Source: Prevotella sp. (GTDB lineage Bacteria; Bacteroidota; Bacteroidia; Bacteroidales; Bacteroidaceae). From it: a stretch of DNA of 64,000 nt. Below, in pieces: positions 51,501 through 60,598 of this stretch. The DNA lies in the NCBI GenBank assembly GCA_017965725.1, contig JAGCPK010000078.1:1-64000 (forward strand), in the 5' to 3' direction. The position numbers and the translations under genes were made by a program. How positions within the stretch are numbered: the first letter of the stretch is position 1; every line of letters starts with the position of its first letter. The notes beneath the pieces are model-generated. The model worked only from the letters and a program-made list of their open reading frames with translations. It made no database searches and was not told where the DNA came from.

Positions 51501-52004
51501 TTATTGGTTAGAGAGCAACCAGGCGTCCTTGTAAGCCTCCTGCTCACGGAACTGGTCGCGGCTACGAGCGGCATCTGCCTTATTGTCAAAGGTGGCAGCC
51601 ACTACACGGAACATATTACGATCGTCATTTTTCACGATCTGGGCATCATAGCCAGCATTCTTCAGACGCTGTTGCAAACCCTCAGCATTCGACTGCAAAC
51701 CGAAGGAACCCACGACGACACTGAAAGCCTTCAAGCCATTACCATTCACAACAGACACCTTCTCCTGACGGACGGCGACGTTGTCATAGTTATCTACCTG
51801 ACGCGCGTCATTGGCAGCCACTGTCTGAACGGGAGCCACCACAGCAGGCTCCTGATAAGTCTGCTGAGAAGTCTGCTCGACTGTTTGAGTGTCATACTGC
51901 TTAGCCTTCTCGTAGGCTTTCTTATAAGCACTCTCACTTGATTTACAACTTGTCATACCCAATGCGAGGCAAAAACCTGCACACAAAACGATGTACTTCT
52001 TCAT
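51501..52004 (-). CDS. SPOR-domain lipoprotein
   Basis: A 167-residue lipoprotein (signal with MTSCKSS lipobox), a Gln/Val-rich linker and a C-terminal SPOR domain at about 90-165 (AFSVVVGSFGLQSNAEGLQQRLKNAGYDAQIV). SPOR domains bind denuded peptidoglycan at division sites. First gene of the operon SPOR-ruvX-def-TPR-CotH. No perfect promoter box is seen; TAATTTCG on the minus strand near 52050-52057 is one mismatch off. Confidence 0.85.
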   Translation of the reverse strand: MKKYIVLCAGFCLALGMTSCKSSESAYKKAYEKAKQYDTQTVEQTSQQTYQEPAVVAPVQTVAANDARQVDNYDNVAVRQEKVSVVNGNGLKAFSVVVGSFGLQSNAEGLQQRLKNAGYDAQIVKNDDRNMFRVVAATFDNKADAARSRDQFREQEAYKDAWLLSNQ

Positions 52005-52173
52005 TTTCTTAAATAATTATAATGTGATACTTCTTTTCAAATATTTGGTGCGAAATTACAAAATCTCGGGGAAATGGCACAAAAATGCTGCCTAAAGTTT
52101 GTTAAATGGAGGAAATATCGGTATTTTAACAAAAAATCGCAGGGAAAATGCTGTTTTTTTCGAAATAAATCCG

Positions 52174-52181
52174 TAAATTTG
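52174..52181 (+). promoter_or_regulatory. Promoter -7 box of the YtxH trio
   Basis: TAAATTTG, 39 bases before the YtxH-type gene. Confidence 0.5.
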
Positions 52182-52220
52182 CCAATGTAAACAAATGTTT
52201 AATTCAAATATTATTAATCT

Positions 52221-52433
52221 ATGAAGAGTTTAGGTTATTTAAGCGCATTCCTCGGCGGTGCTATCGCCGGCGCAGCCCTCGGCATCCTCATGGCTCCCGA
52301 GAAGGGTCAGGACACCCGCGTGAAGATTACTGATGCAGTAGAGGATTTCCTCAAGAAACACAACATCAAACTCAGCCGCAAGGAAGTGGTTGACCTCGTT
52401 GACGATATCCAGGACGCTGCTGAGGAGGAGTAA
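52221..52433 (+). CDS. YtxH-domain small membrane protein
   Basis: A 70-residue protein: a glycine-zipper membrane segment (YLSAFLGGAIAGAALGILMAP) followed by EKGQDTRVKI and a charged helix. This is the YtxH (gas-vesicle-like) layout seen in general stress proteins. It begins a three-gene operon with a holin-like membrane protein and an unknown gene. Confidence 0.85.
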   Translation: MKSLGYLSAFLGGAIAGAALGILMAPEKGQDTRVKITDAVEDFLKKHNIKLSRKEVVDLVDDIQDAAEEE

Positions 52434-52451
52434 GACTGTTACAGTTTACAG

Positions 52452-52802
52452 ATGCTTTCTAGCGACAAGAATGTAGAGTCCATCGCGCAGCTTATTGAGG
52501 TACTGAAACATTACCTCGGGCTACAGACGGAATATCTGAAGTTGGACGTGATTGACAAGGTGGTACGTCTTTTGACGGCAGCCACCTTGGTAATCATTTT
52601 TCTTCTGATTATCATCGCCGTCGTGATGTATGCCTCCTTTGCACTGGCTTTCTGGCTCGCTACTTTCACAGGCACGGCAACGGCGTTCCTCATTGTCGGC
52701 GTCATCCACCTGCTCATCTTCATCCTATTCTTCGTTTTCCGCAAGTCCTGGATCGAGAAACCGCTCGTCCATTTCCTCGCAAGCCTTTTCCTTGGCAACT
52801 AA
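52452..52802 (+). CDS. Phage-holin-like (superfamily III) membrane protein
   Basis: A 116-residue protein with two strong hydrophobic hairpins (about 36-60 and 66-95) after a soluble helix. It resembles the Phage_holin_3_6 family that pairs with YtxH proteins in bacterial stress operons, and is probably not a true holin. It follows ytxH by 18 bases. Confidence 0.75.
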   Translation: MLSSDKNVESIAQLIEVLKHYLGLQTEYLKLDVIDKVVRLLTAATLVIIFLLIIIAVVMYASFALAFWLATFTGTATAFLIVGVIHLLIFILFFVFRKSWIEKPLVHFLASLFLGN

Positions 52803-52825
52803 ATCAGTAAATCGCAAATTCCCAG

Positions 52826-53104
52826 ATGCTACCAGTCAAAAAAACTACCCGTGTCTATCACACCCTCGATGAGATCCGCCAACGTAAGGAGGAACTCGCC
52901 GAACAGATTGCTGGTGACAACACCCAGTTCTCTACCCTGTGGAATCAGACCTTCAAGAAAAAGGAGGACTCAACAAAGGGTGAATACTTCGCCAGTTTGG
53001 TAAGCAATGGATTTGTAGCCTTCGATCTGTTCCTGACAGCCCGTAAACTGATGAAGACCTACGGTCTACTGACGGGGAAGTCGAAGAAAAAGAAGCGAAA
53101 ATAA
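52826..53104 (+). CDS. Small basic protein of unknown function
   Basis: A 92-residue, Lys-rich protein ending GKSKKKKRK. The middle holds LWNQTFKKKEDSTKGEYFASLVSNGFVAFDLFLTARKLMKTYG, a phrase typical of the third member of YtxH/holin-like trios in Bacteroidales. No catalytic motif. It ends five bases before the convergent MBL gene. Confidence 0.65.
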   Translation: MLPVKKTTRVYHTLDEIRQRKEELAEQIAGDNTQFSTLWNQTFKKKEDSTKGEYFASLVSNGFVAFDLFLTARKLMKTYGLLTGKSKKKKRK

Positions 53105-53108
53105 ATAA

Positions 53109-53870
53109 TCAGATTTCTATGATCTGCCCGTCGTATGCCAGTTGAATGCCAACTGGCAGTTTTTTGTTTACCTCTGCATGAAGACCGATGTCGTGACAGG
53201 AATGGATGAGGAAATTACGCTCCGCCCCTACCCGTCTGATGAATTCGACGGCATCGTCCACCAACTGATGGGAGTGATGGGGCTTGTCGTAACGCAGGGC
53301 ATTCACCACCAACACCTTCACGCCTTTCAGATATGCCATCTCACTCTCGTCGATGGTCTTCATATCAGTGATATAAGCCAGGTCTCCGATACGGTAAGCC
53401 AAGATAGGCAGCTTGCCATGCATCACCTGAAAAGGAACTACTTCTAAGTCGCCAAAGGACAGGGGCTCGTGCGGCTGTATCTCTTTCAACTGTATGGCAG
53501 GCACTCCGGGATAACGGTGTTCTGCAAAGCAATACGGCAACATCTCCAGCATCCCTTGACAAGCCTGCGGATCAGCATAGACGTTAATCTCGCCAAACTG
53601 ACAATAGGGACGGATATCATCCATACCTCCCATGTGGTCGTAGTGGGCATGGGTGACCAGGATGGCATCAATCTTCCGGAAAGGCTGTGGCAGTATCTGC
53701 TGACGGAAATCGGGGCCACAATCTATCAACAGACGTGTAGAGTCTGTCTCCACCAGTACAGAGCAACGGGTTCGCTTGTCTTTCGGGTCTGTACTCTGGC
53801 AAACCTCACACTGGCAACCGATAACTGGCACGCCACACGATGTTCCCGTTCCTAAAAATGTCAATTTCAT
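53109..53870 (-). CDS. MBL-fold metallohydrolase
   Basis: A 253-residue beta-lactamase-fold enzyme close to the PhnP/phosphodiesterase branch. Motifs are FLGTGTSCGVPVIGCQC at the start (with a Cys-Asp cluster and CQSTDPKDKRTRCS), THAHYDHMGGMDDIRPYC (HxHxDH), TDMKTI and a last HSCHDIG. The substrate is not clear; PhnP acts on cyclic phosphodiesters. It lies 15 bases downstream of murB. Confidence 0.85.
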   Translation of the reverse strand: MKLTFLGTGTSCGVPVIGCQCEVCQSTDPKDKRTRCSVLVETDSTRLLIDCGPDFRQQILPQPFRKIDAILVTHAHYDHMGGMDDIRPYCQFGEINVYADPQACQGMLEMLPYCFAEHRYPGVPAIQLKEIQPHEPLSFGDLEVVPFQVMHGKLPILAYRIGDLAYITDMKTIDESEMAYLKGVKVLVVNALRYDKPHHSHQLVDDAVEFIRRVGAERNFLIHSCHDIGLHAEVNKKLPVGIQLAYDGQIIEI

Positions 53871-53885
53871 CTTACTCCAGACTCC

Positions 53886-54914
53886 TTACACAATATTCAC
53901 CTCTGGGTGGATGTCAATGTCGAACTTATCTTTGACATCAGCACGGATGGCATTGCAAAGGGCAACGATTTCCTCACCCGTCGCACCACCACGGTTCACG
54001 AGGACCAGCGCCTGCTTGTCGTGAACACCCGCACGTCCCAATGACTTACCTTTCCAACCACACTGCTCTATCATCCAACCTGCGGGAATCTTCACATGGT
54101 TAGCATCAACCTCGTAATGGGGCATTCCCTCATATTTGGACGCCAACGATTCGTATTTCTCACGACCGACAATGGGATTCATAAAGAAACTGCCGGCATT
54201 GCCCTCCACCTTCGGGTCAGGTAACTTGGCATTGCGGATATCTATGATGGTGTCACGCAACTGCTGGGCAGTAGGTTCCTTGATGTCTTTCCGCTCCAAT
54301 TCCGCACGGATATTGCCATAGTCGAGATGGGGTGTAAAAGTCTTCGAGAGTTCATAGGTCACGTGGGTGATGAGGAAACGGTTCTTCCAGTCGTTCTTGA
54401 AACGACTCTGACGATAGCCGTATTCGCACTCCTCATTGCCCAATATCCTAGGTTTTCCTGTGGGAATCTCAACCATATACACACAGAGGATGAGGTCTCT
54501 GGCTTCCGCACCGTATGCTCCGATATTCTGCACAGCACTGGCACCTACATCGCCAGGTATCAGTGAAAGGTTCTCCATACCGTAGTAACCTGCTTTTATA
54601 CTCACTGCCACCATATCATCCCATACCTCGCCGCTGCCACAGGTCATCCTGACACCTGAAGCCTCGTTTCTGACGCCTGACGCCTCAAAAGAATAACCCT
54701 TAATGCCCGAACGCACCACAATACCATCAAAATCTTTCGTCAACAGCAGGTTACTACCTCCACCTATTATAATATAAGGTGTATCAGAATGTCCCAGCAT
54801 CTGAGCCACGATTATAGCCTCCTGTTCCGTTTCATACTCCATGAAACGCTTGCACTTGACATCAATGCCAAATGTATTGTGTTCCTTCAAACTATAATCC
54901 TTGAAATCCTTCAC
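53886..54914 (-). CDS. murB: UDP-N-acetylenolpyruvoylglucosamine reductase
   Basis: FAD enzyme of peptidoglycan precursor synthesis. The 342 residues show the long type I form: YSLKEHNTFGIDVKC, the FAD loop IIGGGSNLLL, IPGDVGASAVQNIGAYGAEARD, YGYRQSRFKND (with the extra loop of type I MurB), GNAGSFFMNP with the catalytic serine, and AGWMIEQCGWKGKSLG. A 7-residue duplication (EASGVRN, EASGVRM) is inserted before CGSGE near residue 88. Confidence 0.94.
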   Translation of the reverse strand: MKDFKDYSLKEHNTFGIDVKCKRFMEYETEQEAIIVAQMLGHSDTPYIIIGGGSNLLLTKDFDGIVVRSGIKGYSFEASGVRNEASGVRMTCGSGEVWDDMVAVSIKAGYYGMENLSLIPGDVGASAVQNIGAYGAEARDLILCVYMVEIPTGKPRILGNEECEYGYRQSRFKNDWKNRFLITHVTYELSKTFTPHLDYGNIRAELERKDIKEPTAQQLRDTIIDIRNAKLPDPKVEGNAGSFFMNPIVGREKYESLASKYEGMPHYEVDANHVKIPAGWMIEQCGWKGKSLGRAGVHDKQALVLVNRGGATGEEIVALCNAIRADVKDKFDIDIHPEVNIV

Positions 54915-54918
54915 CTTC

Positions 54919-55758
54919 CTACGTTGTCATTTTCATCAACAACCAACGATCATGAACTTTCTTGAAGCGCAGTTCCAGCTCCAAGCCATTGGCAATACCC
55001 CGCATGATGTAAATCTTTTCATTCCCTACAGGTTTCCATTGACCGTAGATGATGTTATATATCACTTTTGAGGGTAACTGCGGGGCGAAAGCCTCCCAAG
55101 TATCAGGGGTAATAATGCCTTCCATCATGTTAAAGTCGTCGTCGGGGTCAGGCCCCACGAAGGTAACGGTTTTGTTGATACTCCTCACCTGAAATTCTTT
55201 GTCGGTCACGAAACGCTGATAGAAAGCAAGAAACGAGGCGTTGACATTCTCCTCTATCGGTGTCTCACGGATCTCGCGCAATAGCCATGCCCCACGGATA
55301 CGGTTGAACACATAGTCCTTCACGAGATTCTTCTTCAAGAGGATTTTTTCCACGATGGCCTGAGTGATACTCGTGTCCTTCATCATCCGCATCTGCTCGT
55401 CGTTGTCAAAGAGCAATGTGTAATAACCCTGCCGCATAAAAAAATGCTCCATCTCCCACTGCCCCTTGTCCAAAGGTTTGGTGGTGCTGTCCTTCTTTAC
55501 AATCAACGGAAAAACAATACGCGTCAACTGCAACTTTTTGTTGGCGGCGAAATTGAAGACGAAATCGTCAAACAACTCATCCATCGCCTTTGGCGGAGGT
55601 GTCTCTGTCAGGAGTTGTTCCAGCGAGTCAATGGGATCAGTACCTACGGTATCGGCGACGGAGTCGGTTTGCGGCTCTTCTGTCATCTGCGTCTTGCCTC
55701 CCGTACAGGAGAACATCAGCAGTACACCTGCGACAATCGCAATAAAAATCCTCTTCAT
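54919..55758 (-). CDS. Lipoprotein of unknown function, possibly DUF4348-like
   Basis: A 279-residue lipoprotein (lipobox MFSCTGG). An acidic linker is followed by two half-domains that each contain an aromatic-rich sequence: FNFAANKKLQLTRIVFPLIVKKD and YQRFVTDKEFQVRSINKTVTFVG. This repeated layout recalls DUF4348, but I am not sure. It leads murB and the MBL gene (4 and 15 bases apart). Promoter box at 55808-55815. Confidence 0.6.
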   Translation of the reverse strand: MKRIFIAIVAGVLLMFSCTGGKTQMTEEPQTDSVADTVGTDPIDSLEQLLTETPPPKAMDELFDDFVFNFAANKKLQLTRIVFPLIVKKDSTTKPLDKGQWEMEHFFMRQGYYTLLFDNDEQMRMMKDTSITQAIVEKILLKKNLVKDYVFNRIRGAWLLREIRETPIEENVNASFLAFYQRFVTDKEFQVRSINKTVTFVGPDPDDDFNMMEGIITPDTWEAFAPQLPSKVIYNIIYGQWKPVGNEKIYIMRGIANGLELELRFKKVHDRWLLMKMTT

Positions 55759-55807
55759 CTTACAATCCTACGCAGTAATAATCCTGCGGAATCTCTCAAA
55801 TTTGCTG

Positions 55808-55815
55808 CAAAATTA
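55808..55815 (-). promoter_or_regulatory. Promoter -7 box of the lipoprotein-murB-MBL operon
   Basis: TAATTTTG on the minus strand, 49 bases before the lipoprotein ATG. Confidence 0.5.
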
Positions 55816-55858
55816 CAAAATATTCTTTATTCTTCATTCTTAATTCTCATTTTTTTAG

Positions 55859-55866
55859 TACCTTTG
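55859..55866 (+). promoter_or_regulatory. Promoter -7 box of pheS
   Basis: TACCTTTG, 51 bases before the pheS ATG, divergent from the box at 55808-55815. Confidence 0.6.
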
Positions 55867-55917
55867 CACGCAAAATTTATAAAATAGTAAATCGAAAATC
55901 AGTAAATCGTCAATAAA

Positions 55918-56976
55918 ATGATACTTGATAAGATAGACGAACTACTCAAAGAGGTACAGGAATTGAGCGCGAAGAACGCTGAGGAAGTAGAACAACTCCG
56001 CCTGAAATATCTCAGCAAGAAAGGTGAGATCACTGCTCTGATGAACGACTTCCGCAACGTGGCTGCCGACCAGAAGAAAACTATCGGCATGAAAATCAAC
56101 GAACTGAAGACACTGGCCACTGAACGCATCAACCAGTTACGTGAGGAGTGTGAGACACTGGAGAGCGGTGACGATGCCATCGACCTGACACGCACACCCT
56201 ACCCCATCCAACTTGGTACCCGCCACCCATTGACCATCGTCACCAACGAAATCATTGACATCTTCTCACGCATGGGCTTTGTCCTTGCAGATGGACCTGA
56301 GGTGGAGGACGACAATCATGTCTTCACGAAGATGAACTTTGCTGCTGACCATCCTGCCCGTGACATGCAGGATACTTTCTTCGTCAGCCAGTATCCCAAC
56401 GATGTCACGAAGAATATCCTGTTGCGCTCCCACACCTCAAGTGTTCAGGCACGTGTGATGGAGAACATGCATACAGAGGATGGTAAACTGACTGCCCCTA
56501 TCCGCGTCATCTGCCCGGGTCGCGTCTATCGTAACGAGGCCATCACCGCCCGTGCACACTGTTTCTTCCATCAAGTGGAAGGTCTTTATATCGACAAGAA
56601 CGTCTCATTCACCGATCTGAAGCAAGTACTTCTGTCATTTGCCAAAGAGATGTTTGGTGCCGACACCAAGATCCGTCTGCGCCCCAGTTACTTCCCCTTC
56701 ACGGAACCTTCAGCTGAGATGGATATCTCATGCTTTATCTGTGGCGGCGAGGGCTGCGGCTTCTGTAAGCATACCGGTTGGGTAGAGATTCTTGGGTGTG
56801 GTATGGTTGATCCCAACGTGCTCGAACTCTGTGGTATTGACTCTAAAATCTACAGTGGCTACGCCTTCGGTATGGGTGTCGAGCGTATCACCAACTTGAA
56901 GTATCGCGTCAGTGACCTCCGTCTCTTCTCCGAAAACGACACCCGTTTCCTCGAAGAGTTTGAAGCAGCAGATTAA
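55918..56976 (+). CDS. pheS: Phenylalanine-tRNA ligase alpha subunit
   Basis: Class II aminoacyl-tRNA synthetase subunit of 352 residues. An N-terminal coiled coil (about 1-85) precedes motif 1 (HPLTIVTNEIIDIFSRMGF), motif 2 (RVICPGRVYRNEAITARAHCFFHQVEGL) and motif 3 (GYAFGMGVERITNLKY). The adjacent SCFICGGEGCGFCKHTGW with four cysteines is normal for many PheS. The beta subunit gene pheT is not beside it. Confidence 0.96.
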   Translation: MILDKIDELLKEVQELSAKNAEEVEQLRLKYLSKKGEITALMNDFRNVAADQKKTIGMKINELKTLATERINQLREECETLESGDDAIDLTRTPYPIQLGTRHPLTIVTNEIIDIFSRMGFVLADGPEVEDDNHVFTKMNFAADHPARDMQDTFFVSQYPNDVTKNILLRSHTSSVQARVMENMHTEDGKLTAPIRVICPGRVYRNEAITARAHCFFHQVEGLYIDKNVSFTDLKQVLLSFAKEMFGADTKIRLRPSYFPFTEPSAEMDISCFICGGEGCGFCKHTGWVEILGCGMVDPNVLELCGIDSKIYSGYAFGMGVERITNLKYRVSDLRLFSENDTRFLEEFEAAD

Positions 56977-57001
56977 GAACAAGATATACAAGGACAAAGA
57001 C

Positions 57002-57035
57002 AATAGCGGGCGCAATCTGATTTACGCCCGCTATT
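57002..57035. terminator. Two-way terminator between pheS and the phosphatase operon
   Basis: Stem AATAGCGGGCG with CGCCCGCTATT around a 12-base loop, between two convergent genes. Confidence 0.75.
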
Positions 57036-57041
57036 ATTGTA

Positions 57042-58340
57042 TTATTTGTATTTTTCGAGTTTCTTGAGACAGTAGCGTCGGAAATCCTTCCAATGGTAGT
57101 AGGGCGCACAGTCTGTACGGATGGGGAGGATGGCTTCCTGTTCATTGAGGAGTACCTTGAAAAGCACATCCTTATCCTGTGGATCACTACGGTAAAAAAT
57201 AAACTGGAGGTTGGATCCCATGGGGAACACACTGGAACACCACCAACCTTTTTCCTCAATTTCGTCGAGGTTTGTGGTCTTCAGGTCGAAACCGTTGATA
57301 CCTATCAGACAAACTAAAGGTAACAGTACAGTCTCATGGCCAAAGCGCAACTGTGCAGTAGGATGCTGAAGACTGATGCAGCTGTCAGCATCCTCTATAA
57401 TCCGACGCAACAGATGACGCTGGCTGTAGGGGTAGTTGCCGCCATTGAGCGGGCAGAAGCCATATTGCAGATACCACAGGGCGTTGTCAATCTGCCACAT
57501 GCGGTACAGGTCGTCAGTGGTGAAAAGTTCTCTGATGCAACTTCTTATAGAATAATGTGTATTCAATTGGAAGAGGCCCATCTTCATCAGATAATAATTG
57601 AAAAATGACTCCTCAACCAGTTCCTTCACGATGTCGGGGTTCTTGAAGAGCATCTCCATCAATCGGCTATTACCCAGACGGCTGTCGGAATAGGTGTCGT
57701 ATGCTTTCTGTGCCACAGAATCAAGTTCGCTTTTCCGCAACACAGGATCCTGATGGTTCATATACCATTGGTCACGCTTCGAGGCATCCATCGTAATGTT
57801 GAGATGGGGATTGCACTGTACCAGTTCCACTATAAACGCCTCCATCGACATGATGCAACGGGGTACTGTGGTGCTGATAGCCGAGACACAGACGGAGTCG
57901 GCAAACACCTCCGGGAAACGACTGATCATGCGCCTGGCGATTTGTCGCTGCTGTCGTTTGCCAAGAGAGGTCAAGTCTCCCCAACGGTCTTCCGAGTCTT
58001 CAAGGATGAGGTTCATCTCCTCTAACACCTGCTTTCCTAAAGCCGTCAATTCTTCTACCTCGTTGGCTTGCACCATCATCTTATAGGGAATATCGTAGCC
58101 TGAACGCCTGTTAATGTAGCGCGAACCATGACGTCCGTAGTGCGAGATATAGAAAGGCTGCTTGCCTTGTGGCGCAGGCGTCAGGTTATCAGGAATGCTA
58201 TCGGGATAAGTATCATAGTTGCACGAGGCATAAGCGGGTTTCTGCTTAATGATGTCATAGACAGGCTGAGCCTGTAAAGTTAGATATGACAAGTGAGAAG
58301 TGATAAATGTCGTGACAAATATGGCGAGAAATTTCTTCAT
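57042..58340 (-). CDS. Histidine acid phosphatase, MINPP/phytase-like, exported
   Basis: A 432-residue exported phosphatase of clade 2 histidine phosphatases. After the signal peptide, HYGRHGSRY at 67-75 supplies the catalytic histidine in RHG (70-72), and RFGHETVLLPL near residue 320 supplies the HE pair that protonates the leaving group. The closest described Bacteroidales enzyme type is the MINPP-like phytase, so inositol phosphates are possible substrates. It is the last gene of a four-gene operon and follows a degenerate paralogue by 21 bases. Confidence 0.82.
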   Translation of the reverse strand: MKKFLAIFVTTFITSHLSYLTLQAQPVYDIIKQKPAYASCNYDTYPDSIPDNLTPAPQGKQPFYISHYGRHGSRYINRRSGYDIPYKMMVQANEVEELTALGKQVLEEMNLILEDSEDRWGDLTSLGKRQQRQIARRMISRFPEVFADSVCVSAISTTVPRCIMSMEAFIVELVQCNPHLNITMDASKRDQWYMNHQDPVLRKSELDSVAQKAYDTYSDSRLGNSRLMEMLFKNPDIVKELVEESFFNYYLMKMGLFQLNTHYSIRSCIRELFTTDDLYRMWQIDNALWYLQYGFCPLNGGNYPYSQRHLLRRIIEDADSCISLQHPTAQLRFGHETVLLPLVCLIGINGFDLKTTNLDEIEEKGWWCSSVFPMGSNLQFIFYRSDPQDKDVLFKVLLNEQEAILPIRTDCAPYYHWKDFRRYCLKKLEKYK

Positions 58341-58361
58341 GCTTTATTTCATTTTGGGGTC

Positions 58362-59669
58362 TTACTCATCATTTCTTTCACGTGCATAGGCATAGAGTTT
58401 ACGCAGATAGTAACGCTTCACGTCCGCCCAGTGATAATATGGGGCACAATCTGTGGGGATAGGCATCCGCGCTTCGCGTCCGTTCAGCAGCACACGCACC
58501 AGGGGATCGGGGTCGTTCTTATCAGTCCGATAGTGAATCAACATCACACTGCCCCCCATGGGTGAGATGCGATAATCTGCCCATCCAAGGACTTCAAGCG
58601 TGTCGAGACAGTCTGTCTGCAAACCGTAGCCATCGAGTTCCAACAGGCATACCAGCGACATCACCGTATTCTCGTGGGTACAGCGAATATGAACCACCGG
58701 ATTATCAAGTTTCATGATGCTGTCGCCCATGTGAATCAGGTTCCAGAGAGGCTTACGCTGGAGGTATGGCTGATGACCGCCATTCAGTGTACAACCGCCA
58801 TAGCGGATATAGGCCCATGCATTTCGTCGCAACCAATGGCGGTGGATATCTTCTGGGGTAAAGAGTTCGAATAACGATGTGCCTGCAGCGTTCTCCACGT
58901 ATTGTGTACTGCCCGCAAGGTCGAAGAGTTGACGAGAGAGCACTGTTGCGTCGATATGCTTGGCATAATCAGCATCATTGAATAGCGCAGTAATCATTGC
59001 CTCAGTTTCCGGAGCCCAACGGTCAGCAAACTCATTATAGCGGACCATCGTCAATGAATCCTTACGCAGTTCTTCCAACTTCCTGTCCTGTGGGTTCATC
59101 CACGACTGAAAGCGATGTGAGGCATTGACACTCATCCTCATCGGCTGATGGGCATGGGAGACCTGCAAAATGATTTCACCCATCGTGAGCAGGCAGTGGT
59201 TCTGTACAATGGAGCGGGCATCGATATAAGTATTGTCGGTGAACATTTCTGGGAACCGCTGTGTCATCTGTTGCGCGATGTCCCGCGCCTGTTGCTTACC
59301 AGCATCCGTCAACTCTCCCGTACGATCCCGGGCATCGTTGCGCAAGAATGCCACGCAACTTAGCACGTCGCGCCCCAGTTCCGTCAACTTACCCAAGCTG
59401 TCGGCATGGGCGAGTGTATGATATGGTGCGTCATAATACTCAGGGCGCTCCAGATAATAGGGCGAAGGACAACCATAATGGTTGATAAAGAAGGGTTTCT
59501 TATCTGGAGGCGGTGGGGTGTCCTGGGGCTTATCATTAAGGGTGAGGGCATAATACAATCCCGCTGCCCGACGCACATCGGCACGCAACTCCTCAGCCAC
59601 CGTCTGTGCAGAGAGTGCGTGACAAATGGCAAGAAGGACAACAAGGGTACTAATCGTTCTTTGTTTCAT
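58362..59669 (-). CDS. Histidine-phosphatase paralogue lacking the RHG catalytic motif
   Basis: A 435-residue exported paralogue of the downstream phosphatase. The two align well around the N-terminal motif (KPFFINHYG here, QPFYISHYG there), but the RHGSRY of the neighbour is replaced by CPSPYY at 67-72, so the nucleophile histidine and both arginines are gone. The later HEN segment (RCTHENTVMSLVCLLEL) is kept. It is full length and free of stops, so it is probably a binding protein or regulator, not a wreck. Signal peptide ends near LSAQ. Confidence 0.8.
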   Translation of the reverse strand: MKQRTISTLVVLLAICHALSAQTVAEELRADVRRAAGLYYALTLNDKPQDTPPPPDKKPFFINHYGCPSPYYLERPEYYDAPYHTLAHADSLGKLTELGRDVLSCVAFLRNDARDRTGELTDAGKQQARDIAQQMTQRFPEMFTDNTYIDARSIVQNHCLLTMGEIILQVSHAHQPMRMSVNASHRFQSWMNPQDRKLEELRKDSLTMVRYNEFADRWAPETEAMITALFNDADYAKHIDATVLSRQLFDLAGSTQYVENAAGTSLFELFTPEDIHRHWLRRNAWAYIRYGGCTLNGGHQPYLQRKPLWNLIHMGDSIMKLDNPVVHIRCTHENTVMSLVCLLELDGYGLQTDCLDTLEVLGWADYRISPMGGSVMLIHYRTDKNDPDPLVRVLLNGREARMPIPTDCAPYYHWADVKRYYLRKLYAYARERNDE

Positions 59670-59681
59670 GCAGTATGATCT

Positions 59682-60578
59682 TTATTTATCCTTGGCAGTG
59701 ACTACCGTAACAATATAGGCACTCAATAACACTAAGATACCTGCAACAGGTTTGTCCCAGGTGAGGATATCCTGTCCCAGCATGATAGCTACAAATGAGG
59801 CAATGACGGGTTGGAGGTTCGTATAGATACTCACTGTCGTTGCCTGTAGATACTTCATCGCAAAGGGGATGAGAAAGAAGCCAAGGGCTGTAGCGCAGAT
59901 GACGATGAATGCCATCTCAAACACACCATCCCAACCCCACGCAGCAGTATAGAGTGCATTGGCAGGAAGTTCAGGAATGGCGATAGGCACCGTGACGATA
60001 GCAGAAATCAGGAACACGTATTTCATCTGTGTAACAGGCGAATATTTTGAGGCCACATTACGGGTGATAATCAAGTAGATGGCCCATGTCAGCACACTCA
60101 GGATGGCCAACGTGATACCTATCAGGTCGTTCTTGCCCGAGCCCAACGACTGGCTCATCAGCACCATTAACACGGCACCGGCGATACCCAGCAACACACC
60201 CAATGATTTCATCGGGGTGATCTTCTCACCAATAGTCAAGGCAGCACAGAGCATCACGGCTACTGGCGTCAGCGTCGCAATGAGCGAGAAATACACAGGA
60301 CTAGTATAGTCGAGTGCCCAGGCCGTCAGAGTCTGTGAGATGACAAAACCCAGCAATCCACCGATAAGGATGGTAATCAGGTCTTTCTTTTCAACTTTCT
60401 CCTTGGGCAGGAAGGCTGCGATAATCCAAAAAAGGATACAGGCCCCCAACGAGCGGGAAGCCATATAGCCCATAGGTGTCACCCAATCGGTGAGTAGGAG
60501 TTTAGTCACAGGAACGCCTAATCCGAAAATGGTGTTGGCCAGGAAGATGGCGCTGTGCGCCTGGAGTTTTTTATTCAT
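59682..60578 (-). CDS. EamA/DMT-family transporter
   Basis: A 298-residue inner-membrane protein with ten hydrophobic segments arranged as two EamA repeats; the first begins AIFLANTIFGLGVPVTKLLL and contains the ARSLGA-type motif MASRSLGACILFW, the second starts near ILSVLTWAIYLIITRNVASKYSP. Probable exporter of small metabolites. It sits 12 bases upstream of the degenerate phosphatase gene. Confidence 0.88.
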   Translation of the reverse strand: MNKKLQAHSAIFLANTIFGLGVPVTKLLLTDWVTPMGYMASRSLGACILFWIIAAFLPKEKVEKKDLITILIGGLLGFVISQTLTAWALDYTSPVYFSLIATLTPVAVMLCAALTIGEKITPMKSLGVLLGIAGAVLMVLMSQSLGSGKNDLIGITLAILSVLTWAIYLIITRNVASKYSPVTQMKYVFLISAIVTVPIAIPELPANALYTAAWGWDGVFEMAFIVICATALGFFLIPFAMKYLQATTVSIYTNLQPVIASFVAIMLGQDILTWDKPVAGILVLLSAYIVTVVTAKDK

Positions 60579-60598
60579 ATTTGATAGGGTTAATGGGA

